Position numbers and translations under genes: made by a program | Notes under the pieces: generated by a model | The model's database searches: none | Seen by the model: only the letters and a program-made list of their open reading frames with translations | Told to the model about the DNA's origin: nothing | NCBI RefSeq assembly: GCF_000143415.4 | Contig: NW_003314332.1 | Coordinates: forward strand, 57,667 to 121,666 | Source: Selaginella moellendorffii | Taxonomy: Eukaryota > Streptophyta > Lycopodiopsida > Selaginellales > Selaginellaceae | Length of the DNA: 64,000 bases | Direction of reading: 5' to 3' | Part shown: positions 33,829 through 45,947 of the stretch, piece after piece | Position numbering within the stretch: the stretch's first letter is position 1 | Layout of the letters: each line of letters opens with the position of its first letter

Positions 33829-36800
33829 TTAGAAACACTTCTCAAGCTCTGCAATTGTAAGGCTTGTCTGATGGATATGATGGTCGACTTTAGGATCTTG
33901 GTTTAATTCCTGCATAAAAATGTAATAGATGTGCTTACAGGCTAAATATGTCTTTCCCTTGTTCTTCTTTTGTGTAAAATTTGGACAAGTACAGGATGGA
34001 TTTTCACAAATTCTGATAGTGTAGCTCGTACCCTCTGACGACTCAATCACAACAACAAACTCCTTAACCATGGCACTGATGTAATTTATCTTTGTGATTG
34101 TGCATTTCAACACCTTTGCTAATTTGATCTTCTCTTGTGCATCTTTTGAAATGGAAGACCTATATTGTATAGCCTTCCCATTTCTAACTGGTCATGTATG
34201 CCGGTTTAGTGTTGACATTGGTGGCACAGCAGTATCAATAGCAACATATGAGGAAATCTTTAGCTTGAAACTAACTCTCTCTAGACTTTCAATCTCTTCT
34301 TTCAAAAGATTACAGCTTCGCTCAATTGGCCATTCCTCTGGCACTGAATCTAGCTTCGAGATAATTGAGTTGTGGATCCAGTTTGTATAAGTAACATCAG
34401 TCCCACAATAGAAAATCCAACTTGACTAGTGGCTCTTTACCTCTAGATCTCGATAACCCCAAAAACATGGTACTGCTGAAGAACTTGAACTTGAGCGGAC
34501 AAATGCAAGACACTGATCTCAACTCCTAATCATTCTGGAGCAATGTGCATTACTCTTGGCATTGACTCTTTGAATTGCCTAGTTAATACGAGAAATTGGC
34601 TCACGAACAATAATCTTCTCAACCTATGGCACTGGATTTACTTGTGTAACTTTTGGCATCTCCTCTACTCCATGTTCCTTAATTCTTATCTGGTGTTGTA
34701 GAATAGAATGGTAGTCAAACTCTAAATGGTGAGAGCTAGGAGTGATCAAATGTCTGTCGATGCTTCATACGGGCTGTCCTTATATCCCCAAATGGTTCAT
34801 AACTTGATTTTATAAGAGTTCTAGTAACAACTTCCTCCACTATCTTAGATATTGACCTTGCTGTTGGTATTGTCCTTCTACCAACCTGCTTTTAAAGTTT
34901 GTTTAAGTTTGGACTTGTACTAGCAAACTTTGCTTCTTATGTAGCCAAAGTTTTTGATGACTGCTCAAGAGATATAGTGAGGTTGGAGAGTATAGCTTTA
35001 TAGAAGTGCAGACCATACTTAAACTCACGAGCTGAAGAGTTGAGCTCACAAATTGAGTTCAATTTTCAGTTGTAATATAGTACAAACATTATAAACTTTA
35101 AATATTAAGGTTATGGCAAACCTAATAATTTCATATATTATATAGATAAAAGTGTTTTAAAGGACACTTCTTGTTCTAATAATTTAAATATTTACTACAT
35201 GCCATGATAAGAACATTTGTTAGAACATAAAATAAAATGTTTGCAAAAAGAGTATTCTTGTCACTTCCTTAAATTTATACTTTGTGCTTTCTAGGTAGTT
35301 AATGTCAGGTTTGTCAGAATTTAAAAATTATTAAATTTGAATTAAGATTCTATATAAGACCATATAATCGTTTGAAAGGAAAAAAAAATTAACTATTGAT
35401 GTAAGTTCGTTTCATGCTCTTCTTCAGAAGGTGCAACTTGCCATTGTTTACACAACTTTTTAAATGTTAATTGGAAATCTAGCTTAATAAGGTGGTAGTG
35501 TTAGTTTAGGCTCTAAGCCTAATGGAACTCACAAGTCCTCTCATAACCTTCTAGGGGTTGACCATTCCCAAAGACTGCATAGATGCCATTCCAATTAGCC
35601 CTAGCCCCATCTATTATAAAACTGCAAAAGTTGGCAAACTTACCAATCCACTTCAGTACAATGTCGAAGAGGACTTCCAAAATATTTCTTGAGCCATCTG
35701 GTCTTGTACTTTAAATTCTGCTGTTGCAATTGTCAAGTTATAACGTAGCCTGTGAAAAGGGCAATACTTAAAACTATTTTAAGATAGTGAGAAAAAATAA
35801 CTACCTTAGATTATACACATGAGCTCCCATGGTTGTTCAACCCACTACCCGCTCCATATGGTCAAATTGTACTCATGCATTAGTAAAGTCACTCGGCCTA
35901 GACATATCCATTCAAGAAACAAGATCCACACCAGAGGCGGGGCCCATGGTAAACATTTTGAAGACGACAGGGTGCTCTTACTCACTAATGACTTGATCTG
36001 GAAATAAACTCCTATAGATAAACTTGTAGGGACAAATCTATTTTAGTTCAAGGATAGAGTCAATTTTTTATTGGAGTTTCCCCTCTCAAGATTCATCCAA
36101 GATTTTTTTGTAAATAAAACAAAATGTAAGAGAGATATTATTAAAAAGTATGTAATAATATTTTCTTACCTTCTGAGGCTAATTGTAGGTTGCATGTGTT
36201 GTAGTAACTCCCGCAAGCTAGCCTCATCCAGTTGAGTATTCTTGCAATCTGGATCAAGTAAGATGTTTGCGATAAAATCCTTGAGCACTGTCTTTTTGGA
36301 CATGCATCGGATGAATTTCTCATAGTCTCTATTTACACTACAGTTTTTAAACGGTTGACTGAACTCCTTTGTATCACTTTCTACATTGGATGTGTGTGTG
36401 TGCCAATATGTACTACAGCTCTACCAACCTCTCTATCCAGTGGAAGAAAGTAGTATATCTTGGCCCCACAGATAGCACGATACGATGGAGTATTCTTGCA
36501 AAATTGGCACTTGACTCCAACACCAATAGTATTATAAATGGGAGGATTGATTGTAAATCCTTAAAAAAATATGGAGTTTTTACCACACTCTGGATTGCAT
36601 GCTTCATTCACACAATTTAAATACCCACCACAATGAACCATGGACACTGTGCCTTCGAAATGCTAGAGGCCTTGATCTTGCATCAGTTATAGACGTCCTA
36701 CTTGGTCTCTATCCTCTTTCATTTTGAGCTGACAAGAGGTAGTAGTTCAAAGAAGATATTGCCATTGTATGTAGATAGGAGCTCGCTAACGGGCCTATGC

Positions 36801-37200
36801 AGAAACGAATGCACGTCGATAGAGAGGTTGGAAAACTAGAAAGCATTTTAAACAGTTTTGAATATTGGTGAAGTTGGAGTTTGCAAATTCTTGGCTAGCA
36901 CTAAACTAACATCTCCACTAAAACTAGAAGAAGAAATGATGACGACCAACTCTTACTTCACATTCACTTTGGTAAAATTATAGCCTTGCACTTTGATTGG
37001 AAATCCAATAACTCTAATTTCCTTGGACTTGGAATGTTGCAAATCCCAATGTTGTCCACCTTCACTCACACTCGAAAGAAGAAATTCTGATCATTCAACT
37101 ACACCAATATTGTTGCAAATCACAGCCTTCAATGAAATAGAACCAAGAAAAAGATTGAAATGTCGGCAAAGAAAACTTTCTGAAATAAAACTTTGGGAGA
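33829..37200 (-). pseudogene. Mutator-like SWIM-type transposase remnant, copy 2
   Basis: Minus-strand coding remnant collinear with 15200-18360. In 5' to 3' order: a zinc-finger-like part with ECG/C-x2-C spacing and LPLDREVGRAVVHIGTHTHP (about 36360-36620), a piece matching FxFKMFTxGP (about 35880-35990), a 55-bp intron at 35750-35804, a piece reading IDGARANWNGIYAVFGNG (about 35590-35680), EEWPIERS (about 34330), and finally a well-kept SWIM zinc finger (33829-34113: C-x-C near CENPSCTCPNFTQ, then YLACKHIYYIF giving C-x-H). SWIM domains close MULE and FAR1-type transposases. A foldback fragment (34995-35405) interrupts it. Stops and shifts make it non-functional. Confidence 0.6.
34995..35405 (+). 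repeat. Half of the foldback-like repeat from the palindrome centre
   Basis: Same orientation and order as 19427-19850: shared motifs are ctgaagagtt, aaaggacacttctt and the closing attgatgtaag. It sits inside transposase copy 2, where copy 1 has no such sequence at the corresponding place (about 16980), so it is a separate insertion. Confidence 0.65.
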
Positions 37201-37204
37201 AAGA

Positions 37205-38040
37205 AAGCGGTGGGTGATCTTGGTAATGCAAAAGAAAACTCTTCATTTTTTTGCCTTTAGATTTTCGAAGTCTGAACTTTTATGATAAGGTCTATCATAA
37301 GTATAAAAAGACTATGTTAATATAAAATATAAAAGTCCATATTGTCTTCTAATATTTTTACTAGATTCAAAAATATGCTCAAAGTTATGCTCAAAGTTAG
37401 AGTTAGAATGAAAAGAAATGACACTTCAAACTTGTGCTATGCCATTATGCAAAAAGTAGAGGTGATTTTATTCTAGGATCTAACATCAAATAATGTTGTT
37501 ATAATAAATTCTATATGAAGTATAAAGGGCTATGTTGTACAATATTAAAAGTCTGTATACATCAAATTCAAAAACATGCTCAAATTTATTATATAGAGTA
37601 ACTTTTGGTAGAATAGAAAGAAATATCACCTCAAGCATGTGCCATAATGTGAAAGATAGGAATGATTTTATTCTAGGATTTACCATCAACCAACTGTTGC
37701 CAAACAAATTAATTATTTTACATATTTTCAGTACTTCATTTAAGCTAGAAATTATCACATTCTTCTGAACTCATTTAAATATATTCCATCTTTGTACTAC
37801 CATCTATCACCTATAGTAAATTATCTATCACATTTCTTTGGAAATAACATCTTACAATTTTAATAATCTTATATTTTCTAACAAGATTCTATAACATGCA
37901 AGAAACACATAATTCTCATTTATAATTTCATACTGTGATCAATTCAACACATGCGGCTGTGACATTATTTCGACATTATCGCATAGTCATATTAGAGCAC
38001 ACCTCTATTATTAAATTATAATTCAAAAGGACTTTCTCAC
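37205..38040. other. AT-rich stretch, no gene
   Basis: Contains two diverged direct copies of about 200 bp (about 37280-37480 and 37500-37690), sharing aaaagtc, atgctcaaa and gattttattctaggat. No coding signal. Confidence 0.5.
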
Positions 38041-38269
38041 ATGATCAAATCTAGGACGAAATGGAAATTGTACATTGCTAGCAAATATTTGCAGAAAGAA
38101 ATGGAGATTTACTGCATCCACAATGAACGGCTGATGAAAGTTAAATTAAGGTTAGGGCAGCCACCAGCATTAGAGTTTTGCGAGATTGGGAGTAACTATA
38201 GGATTCATCGACGTCAAACAGAATGCCTCCAAAAGTAAGTTTTTTTTTCTCCTCCACTCCCTCGTTACT

Positions 38270-38800
38270 CCACCTCAACACCAATCACCACAACACCCAG
38301 AACCACCACACCGCTATGCTGCAGTGTCACTGCAATGCAGTGCCCAGTGCTGCAGTGCTACTGCGCCTAGTGCCTAGTACCGCCGCACCCAGCGCCCAAC
38401 ACCACCGTGCCTAGCACCCAGTGCTACCGTGCCCAACGCCCAGCGGCTTCTGCCACCATGCCAGAGCACACCGCAGCAAGCCCAGGCCGTGCAGGCTAGG
38501 CTGTGTGGGCTGGTTCGCTGGTGTACTGGCCCGCCCTACACCAAGTGCCCGGCCAAGTGCCCAGTCCAGGCACTCTGTGCAGGCCACGACACGTGGGCCG
38601 GTTCGCCAGCGTACCAGCCCAAGCAGTTGGCTGGGCTTTGGTCCTGTGTGGGCCGGGATAGCACGTGTGGCCCGGGCACTTGGTGTGGGCACTCGGCCAG
38701 GCACTTGGCTAGGCTGTGGGCTGAGTTAGCCCGGGTTAGCTAGGCTAGTGGGCTTGGGCATTGCCTCCAGCAGCTGGTATGCTAGCATACCAATGCATGA
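38270..38800. other. GC-rich island inside gene copy 2, origin unknown
   Basis: About 500 bp rich in tgcagtgc, cgcccag and tgggccgg motifs, flanked by AT-rich DNA. It lies inside what looks like an intron of the ParB-like gene (possible donor 38235, possible acceptor 38857-38859). The frames across it are not convincing as protein. It may be an insertion. Confidence 0.5.
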
Positions 38801-38999
38801 CCACCATGCAATCACTTCTTATGTATTTTCATTTTATAATGAGTTTTTCTTGTTTTCAGAAATAGAAACAACTACAAAAGGATAAGGATGTTGGATCAAA
38901 GAAAAAAAGACATAAGAAAGATGAGATTTAAGATGACAATCAATTTGACTTTCAAATAAAGATTTCCATAGCGACAACTCTGCCAAATAACTCCAGTCC

Positions 39000-39252
39000 A
39001 CATCCACCCCCATTTTTGCCACCACCACCATTACTGCCACCACCACCTTCACCACCATTGCCACCACTACCTTCATCACCACCATTACCACCACCATCAT
39101 CACCACCATTACCACCACTGCCATCATTGCCATTACTACCACCACTGCCATCATCACCATTACCACCACCACCGCCATCATCGCCATTACCACCACCACC
39201 GCCACCATCATCACCACCAACAACACCATTGCAACCATTCTCATCGCTACCA
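39000..39252 (+). repeat. CCA/CCT triplet repeat, proline-rich if translated
   Basis: Run of ccaccac and ccatcat triplets. Read in the frame of the flanking gene pieces it gives proline with serine and leucine, so it could be a low-complexity linker of gene copy 2; it could equally be a simple microsatellite. Confidence 0.8.
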
Positions 39253-40440
39253 TAACCACAAATGCCACTACTTTTAACATATTTGCAAAATATGGCAGAA
39301 ACTAGCTATATTATGGAGTAGTGCCCAAATATGCTTGACGGGGGTGTTGGGCCCGAGCTGGGGGCTAGATCTGATAATGGTGTTACTGAAGGTGTAGTTG
39401 AAGCTGAAAGAGAAGTGGAGCTACTTGAACACATTGTAGACAAGTGCTTCCAAGAGACAGTTTTGAGAACTAAAGAGAATGTTGTTACACAAAGAGACAA
39501 TGTTTTTTAGAAGGCCATTCACACAACTTTAGAGTCTCTCAAGTGGGAAGGCTCGAGAGACATGATCCAAGAAATCCCACTATGTCGATTCACTCAGACA
39601 AGCATCATTCGGTCTACTTCACCTCACTTCGTCAACATAGACATCTATAGTCTGTACAAATAGAATAGCCTTAGGACAAACATAGGTATGTTCCTTTTTT
39701 CAGTTTTCAAGCTAGAAACGACAAATACCCTCTTAGTGTCATCAAAAATTGAGAGGGTTTGGGATAACATTTGACAACATGCTTATGAGCCATCTTGAGA
39801 CTCAACAATTTGTGGGGAAAATGTTTTACATTATCGATGGGAATCATCGCTAGTGTGCGTGGATGAAGTGCATCAATGAATGCTTCCGAGACGATCCTGT
39901 CTATCACATCAATGTTCCAGTAGGACATATACACGTAAGAGGATCTCTAGATATGGCAAGGCTTGTGATAGCTTGCCACAAAATTAATGCATAAATACCT
40001 CTCCCTCTTCAATCACTTTTAACAATTTGTGTTTTGCAAGCTAGGACAGTTTGCAATGCAGAAGCAAAGCCTAGTACATGATATCAAGCAAATCTGGTTT
40101 CTTGCTAATCTTGACGAGGATGCAGTCTACAGCCACTATGGTGATGATTTAGCATCATTTATTTGACATCAATGAGGTCATCAAGATGCCAATAGATGGT
40201 AGAAGAATCCAGTGGCTTTTATGACAGCCATGTGGAATAAAGTATGTTTTTCCAAGTATATTCCTTGTCATAGAATGTTTGTGTTGTCTTCAACCATTTG
40301 TGAAGGTTAGGCAAGATGCATATGCACAGTCGCATCGAGTTAAAAATGATCAAAAACTCTTAGAGCATTTGATTGCAATTGACAAGAAAATCAAAAACAC
40401 AAAGAAGACAAAGATAAAGAAATTACTCAGTGTGGCTCCC

Positions 40441-42585
40441 TGTGAGACACAAAATCCCTAGGCCCCAAAGTGGAGCTGAAAGGGCGCCATGTGGTAGTGG
40501 CCGAAGCGAAAGCCAAACGAGTGTAACACATTTGGACTAAAAGCTCTGACTTGAAAGGTCGAGAGCGGGAATGGAACTCCCAACAAAGTGCTCAAGGAAT
40601 GAGCATGAAGCGAGCAATAACCGAGGCTCTAAAAAGGGACCCAAAAAGACCAACACACGACACATGGAAGTGTCCGAGATGGACCTGAGATGGAGTCCGA
40701 GATGGGCCCAAGATGGAGTCTGAGATGGAATCCAAGATGGACCAAGATGGAGTCCAAAATGGACCAAGACGGAGTCCGAGATGGAGTTTGAGATGGACCG
40801 AGATGGAGTTCGAGATGGACCTGAGATGGAGTCCGAGATGAACCCGAGATGGAATCCGATATGGACCGAGATGGAGTCTGAGATGGACCTGAGATGGAAT
40901 CCGAGATGGAGTCTGGGAAGGATCCGAAGTCGAGACCGAGACCAAGACCGAGACCAAGACCAAGACCGAGACCGAGACCAGGACCGGGACCGGGACCGAG
41001 ACCGAGTCTGAGCTCGAGGCCGAGCTCAAGTCCGAGTCCAAGTTCGAGTCTGAGTTCGAGTCCGAGTCCGAGTCCGAGTTCAAGCCTGAGAGGGTGAAAG
41101 CCCAAAGCGTTCATCTCCCAGACCCTGGGGGGTTTGGTGAGCTCCAAAAGTATAGTAAGGGGGAGGACTGCAGTGGAGCCAGTTTGGCCAGGAAAGGCCA
41201 GTTTGGCCCAGGAAGGCTGTACCCAGTGTTGGGTGATGAGCTGCCCACTGGGAAGTCCAAGACTAGAGTGAATACGGACCGACAAGTGGGGTAGCTTGGT
41301 GAAGTGTTCAAGAGCTGGCTTTAGTTCCCCCGGGAGATCGACTGGCCGATGCTCCCAATCCAAGTGTGGGTGGCACTACCTACTTGGATACCAGGAGTGG
41401 CTCAACGGAACCTCGCTCTAAGCCCATGGCTAGAGCACCTAAAGGTGGAAAGTGGGAAGAGTACTCACGAGGCTCACGTAAGGCCACAGTGTTCCGAAAT
41501 GTTGTCCCAAAAGCCCAGACTATGGAAAGGAAGAGGAGTAGTCCTCTGGTGTAGTGACCAAGGATACAGTTGGGTGTTGAGGAAGTCCTAGAGGACCGTG
41601 GGACTTTGGTGGTCGGACCTGTGGGCCTTGACCCAATGGCAGTGTTGGTGAACACGGCCATGAGTAGAAAGGGACTTGGTGGGGACTGGAAAAGGAATAT
41701 TGGGGAAAGCTATTCCCCATGCCTGTGGGCATCCTAAGGATGCTAAGGAGTGGATCTGGGATGATCGCTCATGAATGGATGGCCAGTCTTTGAGAGACAG
41801 GACTGTGATGGAGGTGGTGTTAGACCACCGGTGTGACCAAGGTGAATGAGCATGGCCTTAGCGTAATGGGCTGATATGTCGGTGGTACCTTGGGGTGTCG
41901 GTCATGGGATCGGACACGTGGAGCAGTTGGACCAAGTGCAAAGGATGAGTGGTGGGGATGCCATTTTTGGGGCTAGCAAGCCCAAGTCTGAAATAGGACT
42001 TATGGAGGTTGTGAGTGCGACTTCTCCAAGTGGTCGGAGGTGTGGTTAAGTGACTAAAGTAGAATGGAAAAATTAGTCACTTACAATTTAGTATTGGAGC
42101 TGTTCCTTAGTCCGAATTTTATTGGTGCTGAAGTATATCACCACTAGTGTTGGCATCGAAAGATTCTAGGAGTGGGCTTGTCCTTGAGGAGTAGCAAGTC
42201 AGGAAGACATGGCTCTCCACTACAATTCACATGTGAACTTGTAGGTAAGGTGGTGGATAGAAAAGGGGCAATGGAACAGTGTAATAGTGTAAGGCTTTCC
42301 TCATTGGGTGAGGATATGATCCAGATGAGTGTTTAACCCAGCAAACGAGCTAACATAGTTGTGGTAAACAACTATAGTTGGGATCACGGAAAGAGCCAAA
42401 CTCCAAAACAATAAAAGAGTCATAAGATTACCCTTATATAGTTGAGGCTGGTGCTCATAATTTTGAGACCGGAATTGATGACCATGGGAGGTCAAATACA
42501 GAAGAGGACACAGAAATGGTAGCCAAGGCTACCCTTGATAAATGTTGGAACAACCCAAGGAGTTGGGGATGTACTTAGAGGATGA
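40441..42585 (+). mobile_element. Element C: truncated relative of element B
   Basis: Plus-oriented 5' LTR (40441-42085, 1,645 bp) starting TGTGAGACAC and ending CACTTACA, matching the reverse complement of element B's LTRs including the satellite. A damaged primer site (TTTAGTATTGGAGC, 42087-42100) and about 485 bp of leader follow, collinear with B. At 42585 the similarity to B stops where the LTR of element D begins. No right end of C is found in the window. It is clearly more diverged than B's two LTRs are from each other, so the copy is older. It interrupts the ParB-like gene copy 2. Confidence 0.8.
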
Positions 42586-43485
42586 TGTAAGGAACTGACT
42601 CCCCGAGGTGTCGTAGGCTAAAGGATCCCCGAAAGCATTACCAAAATGACAAAGAGTTCATCGGATGGGACCGAGTTGAAGATCGAGTCCAAGACTGACT
42701 CTGAGACCGAGTTCAAGATAGAGTTTGGGATCGAGTCCGAGGCCGAATCAGAGACCAAGTCCGAGATCGAGTTCAAGACCGAGTTCGAGATAGAGTCCGA
42801 GATCCAAATCGGGTCCGAGACTGAGTCCGAGGTCGAGTCCGAAGTCGAGTCCGAGATCGGGTCTGAGATCGGGTCCGAGATCGAGTCCGAAGTCGGGTCC
42901 GAGATCGAGTCTAAGATCGAATTCTAGACTAAGTCCAAATACTAATACGAGTACCGACTGTGGTGCTCCCGGCTCATATGGAGTGGTGCCCCACTTGAGT
43001 ACCTTGTGGCTCATTGGTCCTCGCCCTTCCTAGGGGCTTGGGCCTTCCCTTCGGGATGGAAGTGGGGGGGTAAAGGTACCTATATCGGGCCGTTAGGCCA
43101 CGGTGTTTCGCCCCGATGTCCCGAAGCAAGTGTTGCACCCAAGGCTTGGGATTTAGAGGGTCCCATGATTAAGTTTTGTCTTACCAAGGGGTGTTAGGAA
43201 CCTGGAGGCTTGGTGTGCTTGGCTACTTGTGCCTGCGGGGAGTGTAGCTGAACCTTAAGTCCAATCTAACCTGGGGAGGGGGATTGGGAGGGATTTGGGA
43301 ATTCGTGGATGGAAGGCTAACGCTCCGTTGCTCGTGCAGTGAGTAGCTGAAACCAAGTAGGACTAAGTAGGAGCTGGTACAATAGGTGAGAACCTTGGCA
43401 AGGGAACTTAGCACAAGCCAAGGCAGTGTTGGTCAGATAGACGAGGTAAGCTAGCAAATTGGAAAGGAAAAATTTGTGGCTTACA
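42586..43485 (+). repeat. 5' LTR of element D with GAGTCCGAG satellite
   Basis: Block starting TGTAAGGAACTG and ending GTGGCTTACA, followed at once by a primer site TTTGGTATCGGAGC (43487-43500). It contains a satellite of 12-18-bp units of gagtccgagatc type (42660-42930), the same kind as in the B and C LTRs. The left edge is supported by the point where element C is interrupted (gatga at 42581-42585). No second copy of this LTR is in the window, so the left boundary is less certain than the right. Confidence 0.6.
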
Positions 43486-43544
43486 ATTTGGTATCGGAGC
43501 CTTTTCCTCAGTTCTAGCGAAGGATAGAGGCGGATTGCTAGGAG

Positions 43545-44800
43545 ATGGCAAAGGCAAGGCGGAAACGAACCAAGGTGGAGACAGAACCTCCTCCAGAGCT
43601 GGAGCCTCCGGTCGAACAAGAGGCTATGGATGAGGAATCCTTGCATGAGGAGGACTCCAATGAGGCAACTTCCAAACAGAAGTCCGGTGGTGAGGTTCGG
43701 TCGTCCAAGGCTCGATTGGACGTTTTAGAAGGACAATTGGCACAAACCAATGCCCTACTAGAGACTCTCGTACACAAGTTAAAGCGTGACAACAAGCGGA
43801 AGAAAAAGCGAAAGACTGCGGATGCTGGCAGCGTAGAGGGTGTGGACCCTTCGGTAGGGACTGAGGCAGAACCAAACAAGGTCAAACAGACCGAAGTGGA
43901 ATCAGTCCCTCAAGCAGTTCCCAAGTACAAACCAAAGCCCCCACCGGTCTTCAAGGGAGTGAATGACTATAAGGTGGTGGAGGATTGGTTTTATGATATG
44001 GAGGACTACTTCCGAGCGTTGCGGTTACCAAGCTCGGAGAAGGTCCCATGTGCAAAACCCTACTTGGCAGATAATGCCAAGTCTTGGTCGAGAACAACAG
44101 AGGCTAACGAAGGACCGGTGGCCACTTGGGAAATGATGAAGGCAAGGATCCGCGCGACTTACGTTCCTCCGAATGCTACTCTGCATCTAAGAGACGAGCT
44201 GAGTAGGCTGAAGCAGACTGGAACCATTCAGGAGTATGTGAATGGGTTTATGGCAAAGAGGATAATTGTCACAGACATGGGGGATATGGACGCGTTCCAT
44301 GCCTTCATATCAGGTTTGCAAACCTAGGCTCGTGGTGAGGTGATGCGGTGGAACCCGACCAACTACAAGGAAGTGTTGGATGCGGCCATCAAGGTGCATT
44401 TCAACGATAACCTGCGAAAGGGAAACACAACGGGGTCGGGGTCCACGTTTAGCAAAGGGGCCAAACCAAAGGGAACGTATAGCTGAGGGAAATTCAAGAA
44501 GAGTTTCTCTAAGAATGAGTCCTCGGGGTTCCGGAAAGGCAAATCCAGTGGCCAGCGAGTGAGTACGTGGGGGAGTCAAGCGAAAAGAGACAAACCCACG
44601 GATAAGAAGGTCAAGTCATATAGCAGCGTGGGAAACAATGTATGCTACAACTACAGTGAAGTGGGACACTTTTTGAGGGAATGTCCCTACCCGAAGAAGG
44701 CCAGAGCCAATATGGCCATCAAGTCGGGTGAAGTCCAAACTGAGGTATGTTATTCAGTCCCTAACTCAAAGTTACTCATTACACGAGCAACTTTGGTAGA
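43545..44800 (+). pseudogene. gag of element D (Tekay-like chromovirus)
   Basis: Starts with an ATG 45 bp after the primer site. The N-terminus is acidic and lysine-rich with a coiled-coil-like segment (residues about 50-95, LDVLEGQLAQTNALLETL). The capsid part has PPPVFKGVNDYKVVEDWFYD and SRLKQTGTIQEYVNGF. Stops at 44325-44327 (TAG for an expected CAG) and at about 44484 (TGA) leave the frame unchanged. The zinc knuckle reads C-Y-N-Y-x4-H-x4-C: the second cysteine is tyrosine. After about 44780 the sequence jumps to the integrase, so protease, RT and RNase H are missing. Confidence 0.75.
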
Positions 44801-44809
44801 GAGTCGTTC

Positions 44810-45577
44810 ACGACATCTAAGCGAGTTAAGGTGCCACGGGAGAAGCCGGGGGGACTTTTGCAACCTTTACCTATTCCTCAAAGCCGTTGGTGTAGTATCT
44901 CTATAGACTTCATCACTTGTTTGCCACGAACACAGAGGCAAAAGGAGCAAGTATGGGTCATAGTGGATCGGTTGACAAAGTATGTGCGGTTGTTGGCTCT
45001 TCAGAAGACTGTCATTGCCTCAAACTTGGCTGCGGTTTACTTGGAGAAGGTTTTTCCTGATTTTGGTTTGCCGGAGGACATCATTAGTGATCGAGATTCA
45101 AAGTTCACCAATGGATTTTGGAAAATCTTTGCAAAGGCTATGCAAGTGACTTTGAAACTCTCGAGTGGAGATCATCCTCAAACGGATGGGCAAACTGAGC
45201 GTGTGAATTAGGTGGTGGAGGATATGCTACGTTGTAGCATTGGTCAAAGGCAAGGACAGTGGGATTTATATCTTCCGTTGGTGCAATTTGCTTACAACAA
45301 TAGCCAACACAGTGGAACCAAACTAAGTCCTTATTTTGCCATGTTTGGACGGCATCCTCGAACAGCGGTGGAGTTGGGTTTGCATTTGAGTAAGGACGTT
45401 CAAGATAAGCTTGATTCTAAGGCGACTGATTTGGCCACAGAACTTGATGAGATTTTGGTGGTGTGCAAACGGAATTTGCAAGCAGCTCAGGATAGAGCAG
45501 AGAAGTTTGCCAATGAGCATCGCCAATTCCAGGAATATAAGGTGGGTGATCTCGTCTTTGTGCGCGTGATCTTTCCG
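44810..45577 (+). pseudogene. Integrase of element D, first part
   Basis: Begins at VPREKPGGLLQPLPIP, the normal linker between zinc domain and core. It continues with ISIDFITCLPRT, IISDRDSKF and GQTERVN, so all three catalytic acidic residues are present. A TAG follows RVN where CAG is expected, then the frame runs on through YNNSQHSGTKLSPYFAMFGR to YKVGDLVFVRVIFP. Here element E is inserted. The HHCC zinc domain is missing because of the upstream deletion. Confidence 0.85.
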
Positions 45578-45947
45578 TGTTTAATGGTAAAATGTGAGAT
45601 GGATGAGAATGCTGCTACCGCTAGAACTCGATCTGAGAGCTGGCACCTGATCTCCGAAGGTCACCAGCTGAGGAGGGGTGCAAGAAGTGGTGGATCGGCG
45701 GGGAGAGAGACTCAAATCAAAGATAATGCAAATAGAGGGTGCGATTCAGGAGTCTTGAAGTACAATGGAATGGGAAAGGAGATGGGGAACCCTAGCTGCG
45801 CTGGGGTCTCTCAAAACCACTCTCCTGTTGGCGGTTCTAACCGCCAGCATATGCCTAGAATAGAAATAAACTAGTAGTCGTTTGAACCTGGCTTTCAGTC
45901 GTGAGTGGAGCTGCTCCTGGGCGTGCATGTGTTAGGGGAGGTTTCCA
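45578..45947 (-). repeat. LTR of element E (left, 3' LTR in element sense)
   Basis: 370 bp, plus strand TGTTTAATGG to AGGTTTCCA; about six substitutions, mostly transitions, against the right copy. Confidence 0.95.

Larger units (their letters stand above)
38041..40440 (+). pseudogene. Decayed ParB-like gene, copy 2
   Basis: Plus-strand coding remnant in pieces. First is a 64-codon segment (WKLYIASKYLQKEMEIYC) ending at a possible donor at 38235. Next, after about 38860, comes a lysine-rich piece (GSKKKRHKK) and a proline-rich run (39000-39252). Then an acidic stretch (EAEREVELLEHIVDKCFQET) reaches WEGSRDMIQEIP (39325-39670). At 39821 follows MFYIIDGNHR, a stop, then AWMKCINECFRDDP and ARLVIACHKIN to about 39992. 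Last is a basic end with KKTKIKKL (40280-40440). The DGNHR signature with its preceding hydrophobic strand resembles the core of ParB/sulfiredoxin-fold nucleotide-binding domains (compare GxHR and GERR). It is cut at 40441 by element C. Stops and frame changes make it dead. The family name is an inference. Confidence 0.45.

Noticed and set aside
38834-39280. Minus-strand 148-codon Met/Val/Ala-rich frame as a membrane protein
   Set aside because: It is the reverse reading of the CCA/CCT triplet repeat and has no sense outside it.
45212-45874. 220-codon frame as one integrase protein
   Set aside because: From codon about 123 it runs into the LTR of element E; the integrase really continues at 56432.
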